In this document: piece after piece, positions 21,546 through 23,260 of the stretch
Layout: each line of letters begins with the position of its first letter
How positions within the stretch are numbered: position 1 is the stretch's first letter
DNA from: Cyclospora cayetanensis
Taxonomy: Eukaryota > Apicomplexa > Conoidasida > Eucoccidiorida > Eimeriidae
Assembly (NCBI RefSeq): GCF_002999335.1
Contig: NW_020312267.1
Location: 1 to 23,260, forward strand
DNA: 23,260 bases
Direction: 5' to 3'
Notes under the pieces: model-generated
Database searches by the model: none
Told to the model about the DNA's origin: nothing
The model's input: the letters and a program-made list of their open reading frames with translations, nothing else
Made by a program: the position numbers and the translations under genes

Positions 21546-22852
21546 ATGCGCTGCTTGAGTTGCAGCCGTCGGCAGAGCCAGCCGCTGCTCTTGCTGCTGC
21601 TGCTGAGTTCGCTGCTCAGGGGGGCAGAGTCTGCAGCTCCCCGCGCAGGCGCAGTAGCCGCGTGGCTGGAACGGTGGGGTTATTCGAATGGGGAAGTGCC
21701 GCAGGCGACCTCAGGGGGTGTTACCACCCCCCCCCCCGCTGCACAGCAGCACCAAGCCGGACTGACAGCGGAAGAAGACTCCCGCCAAAACAAGACACAC
21801 GGAGACAGCATTCCTCTCCAGCTGCTGCAGAGTGCTCCTGCAAAGGTTTTTGGAGAGGGTCTGCTGAACTCGAGTGGCGAGGCGCGAGCGAATCTCCCGG
21901 TTGCTGAAACAGCCACCACTGCTGCTGCGGATCTCAGCAAGACGGACGACAGCAGCAGAAGTAGCGACAGCACTAGCAGCAACAGAAGCAACCCCGCTGC
22001 CTCCACTCTTCACGCCGACGGGGCAGACGCGGCGGGAAATTATTCCGCCAACGGCAGCTCACGCGCGTGGCTGCATCCGTTCAGCGAGCTGAGCTCAGAG
22101 TCTGCACACACGTGGCTTCTGATAGGCTGCAGCGCCTTGCTCGTCGCCTTCGCGGGGATCTCGAGTGGCTTGACTACTGGATTTATGGCGTTCGACGAGC
22201 TGCAGCTCCTTGTGCTCCAGGAGACTGGCACTGAGAAGGAGAAAGCGCAGTGCGTTGTGTGGGGTTCTGCGGGAGGGAGGGGGGAAAGGGGAGCAAGAAA
22301 GAGACGCTTCTAGGCACCACCGACACGCAGTCTCCCGCCGTTTGCGCGAGCAGTGCGTGGCGCTGCGGAAGCCGCTAGTCGAGGAAAAACGGAGACAGCG
22401 CACACTGCATGCATGCGCATGGCACCCAGCGCTTCCCGCAGCTGCAGCAACCGTTCGGAGCCCTCTCTGCCTTGCAGCTACAGCCGCAGCAGCAACAACT
22501 GCTCCTGCTGTGCCATGACGTGTTCTCAGCCTGTCGCCATAGGAACTGTCGTTAGGATGGGGGGGTGGGTATGTGTGGAGCTAGCGATGTAGGCGAGGCG
22601 TCGTGCTTTCTGCATTTGCCGTTTTGCGCTTTCAGAGCGCGCAAGGTTCATCAGTTGCTCTCGCGACGTCATCAGCTCCTCGTCACATTGCTGGTTGCCA
22701 ACTCGCTTGCCATGGAGGCACTGCCTCTTTTCTTGGATAGACTTGTCTCCCCCGTGCATGCAGTCTTGTTGGCAGTGACGCTGGTTCTTTTCGTAGGAGA
22801 AATTCTGCCGCAGGCTGTTTGTACAGGTCGAAATCAGCTCGCCGTTGCCGCT
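21546..22852 (+). CDS. CNNM/ACDP-family (DUF21) membrane protein, 5' exons
   Basis: Exon 1 runs 21546-22249. The first ATG in frame is at 21546 and opens a signal peptide: basic MRCLSCSRRQSQP, seven leucines, then a small-residue stop at GAESAA. About 150 residues of Ser/Ala/Thr-rich, probably luminal or extracellular sequence follow. From residue 190 comes WLLIGCSALLVAFAGISSGL and TTGFMAFDELQLLVLQETGT, the first helix and the SGL(T)xG motif of the CNNM transmembrane domain. A 386-nt intron (GTGCGT...TTTCAG, phase 2) rejoins KAQARKVHQLLSRRHQLLVT in exon 2 (22636-22852). Exon 2 contains TLLVANSLAMEALPL and the signature GEILPQAVC, then ends before GTACGT in phase 0. CNNM-type proteins handle magnesium or other divalent cations. 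The cytosolic CBS domains and the third and fourth helices should lie past the window. An upstream in-frame GTG at 21423 is not a credible start. Confidence 0.88.
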
Positions 22853-23260
22853 GTACGTCCACCTCTTCTGCATGCCCACCAACACCTGCACCACTCCTTC
22901 CTTTCTTCCTTCCCCCGTCTCACCCCTCCCCAATCCACGCATTAGAAAGCGCTAGCTGCGCTGCTCTGCGGCTTCGGCCGAAGTCTCCTCATCGAAGCGG
23001 CTCTACGCGATTGGCTGTAACACACAGACACACACACAGACACACACACACACACACACAGACACACACACACACACAGACAAAAACACACACAAACACA
23101 GACACACACAAACACAAACAAACAAAAAAAAACAAACACACCACAAAAAAAAAACAAACCACAACAACCAACAAAAGAAAACAAAGAAGAACAACAGAAA
23201 AAAAACAAAGAAACAAAACAAAAGCTGGCCGCGAAAAACACAACACTCAACAAAGAATCT
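22853..23260. repeat. Intronic CA-rich then A-rich simple sequence
   Basis: After the donor at 22853 comes ordinary sequence up to about 23018. An imperfect (CA)n/(GACA)n tract then runs to about 23110, and a strand-biased A/C stretch nearly free of T and G runs to about 23220. This is probably the second intron of the CNNM-like gene. The open frames on the minus strand here (Val/Cys or Phe repeats) are products of the repeat. Confidence 0.75.

Noticed and set aside
22942..23253. Val/Cys- and Phe-rich minus-strand proteins at the window end
   Set aside because: They are translations of CA and A-rich simple repeats.

Overview
The window looks like nuclear DNA of an apicomplexan coccidian, most likely Eimeria. 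The grounds are intron-rich genes whose coding sequence is full of (CAG)n/(CTG)n runs read as poly-Ala, poly-Gln or poly-Leu, abundant TGCATGC words, and an SPX-TTM-DUF202 protein and a CNNM/DUF21 protein of protist type. The species is an inference; no database was searched.

Layout. Bases 1 to about 13,390 form a gene-poor segment without CAG runs. At its left edge lies an intact 5S rRNA gene on the minus strand (5-125). From about 6180 to 7990 on the plus strand lies the decayed pol region of a Ty3/gypsy-type LTR retrotransposon: connection region and RNase H, then zinc finger and core of the integrase. A badly mutated second 5S copy lies at 9741-9852. The rest of this segment shows no gene I can support. 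The simplest reading is the eroded flank of a 5S locus invaded by a retroelement, with many C-to-T and G-to-A changes.

Bases 13,393-20,117 (minus strand) hold one long split gene for a subunit of the vacuolar transporter chaperone (VTC) complex. The N-terminal SPX inositol-pyrophosphate sensor is at 20117 to about 18420, the tunnel (TTM) domain at about 18270-15200, and the three-helix DUF202 membrane domain at 14600-13800, followed by an alanine-rich tail. I could place most splice sites with matching phases. Two stretches, 17600-16634 and 15771-15536, stay uncertain. Several TTM positions conserved in catalytic Vtc4 appear changed, so it may be a regulatory Vtc2/3-type subunit. The first intron is largely a 48/51-bp minisatellite whose every unit copies the 3' splice site.

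Bases 21,546 to the window end (plus strand) hold the 5' part of a divergently oriented gene for a secretory-pathway membrane protein with a CNNM/ACDP (DUF21) transporter domain. Its 3' part lies outside the window. The two start codons are about 1.4 kb apart. The window ends in CA-rich, then A-rich simple sequence, probably inside an intron of this second gene. The two genes share a broad theme of ion and phosphate homeostasis at membranes, but nothing in the sequence shows that they act together.
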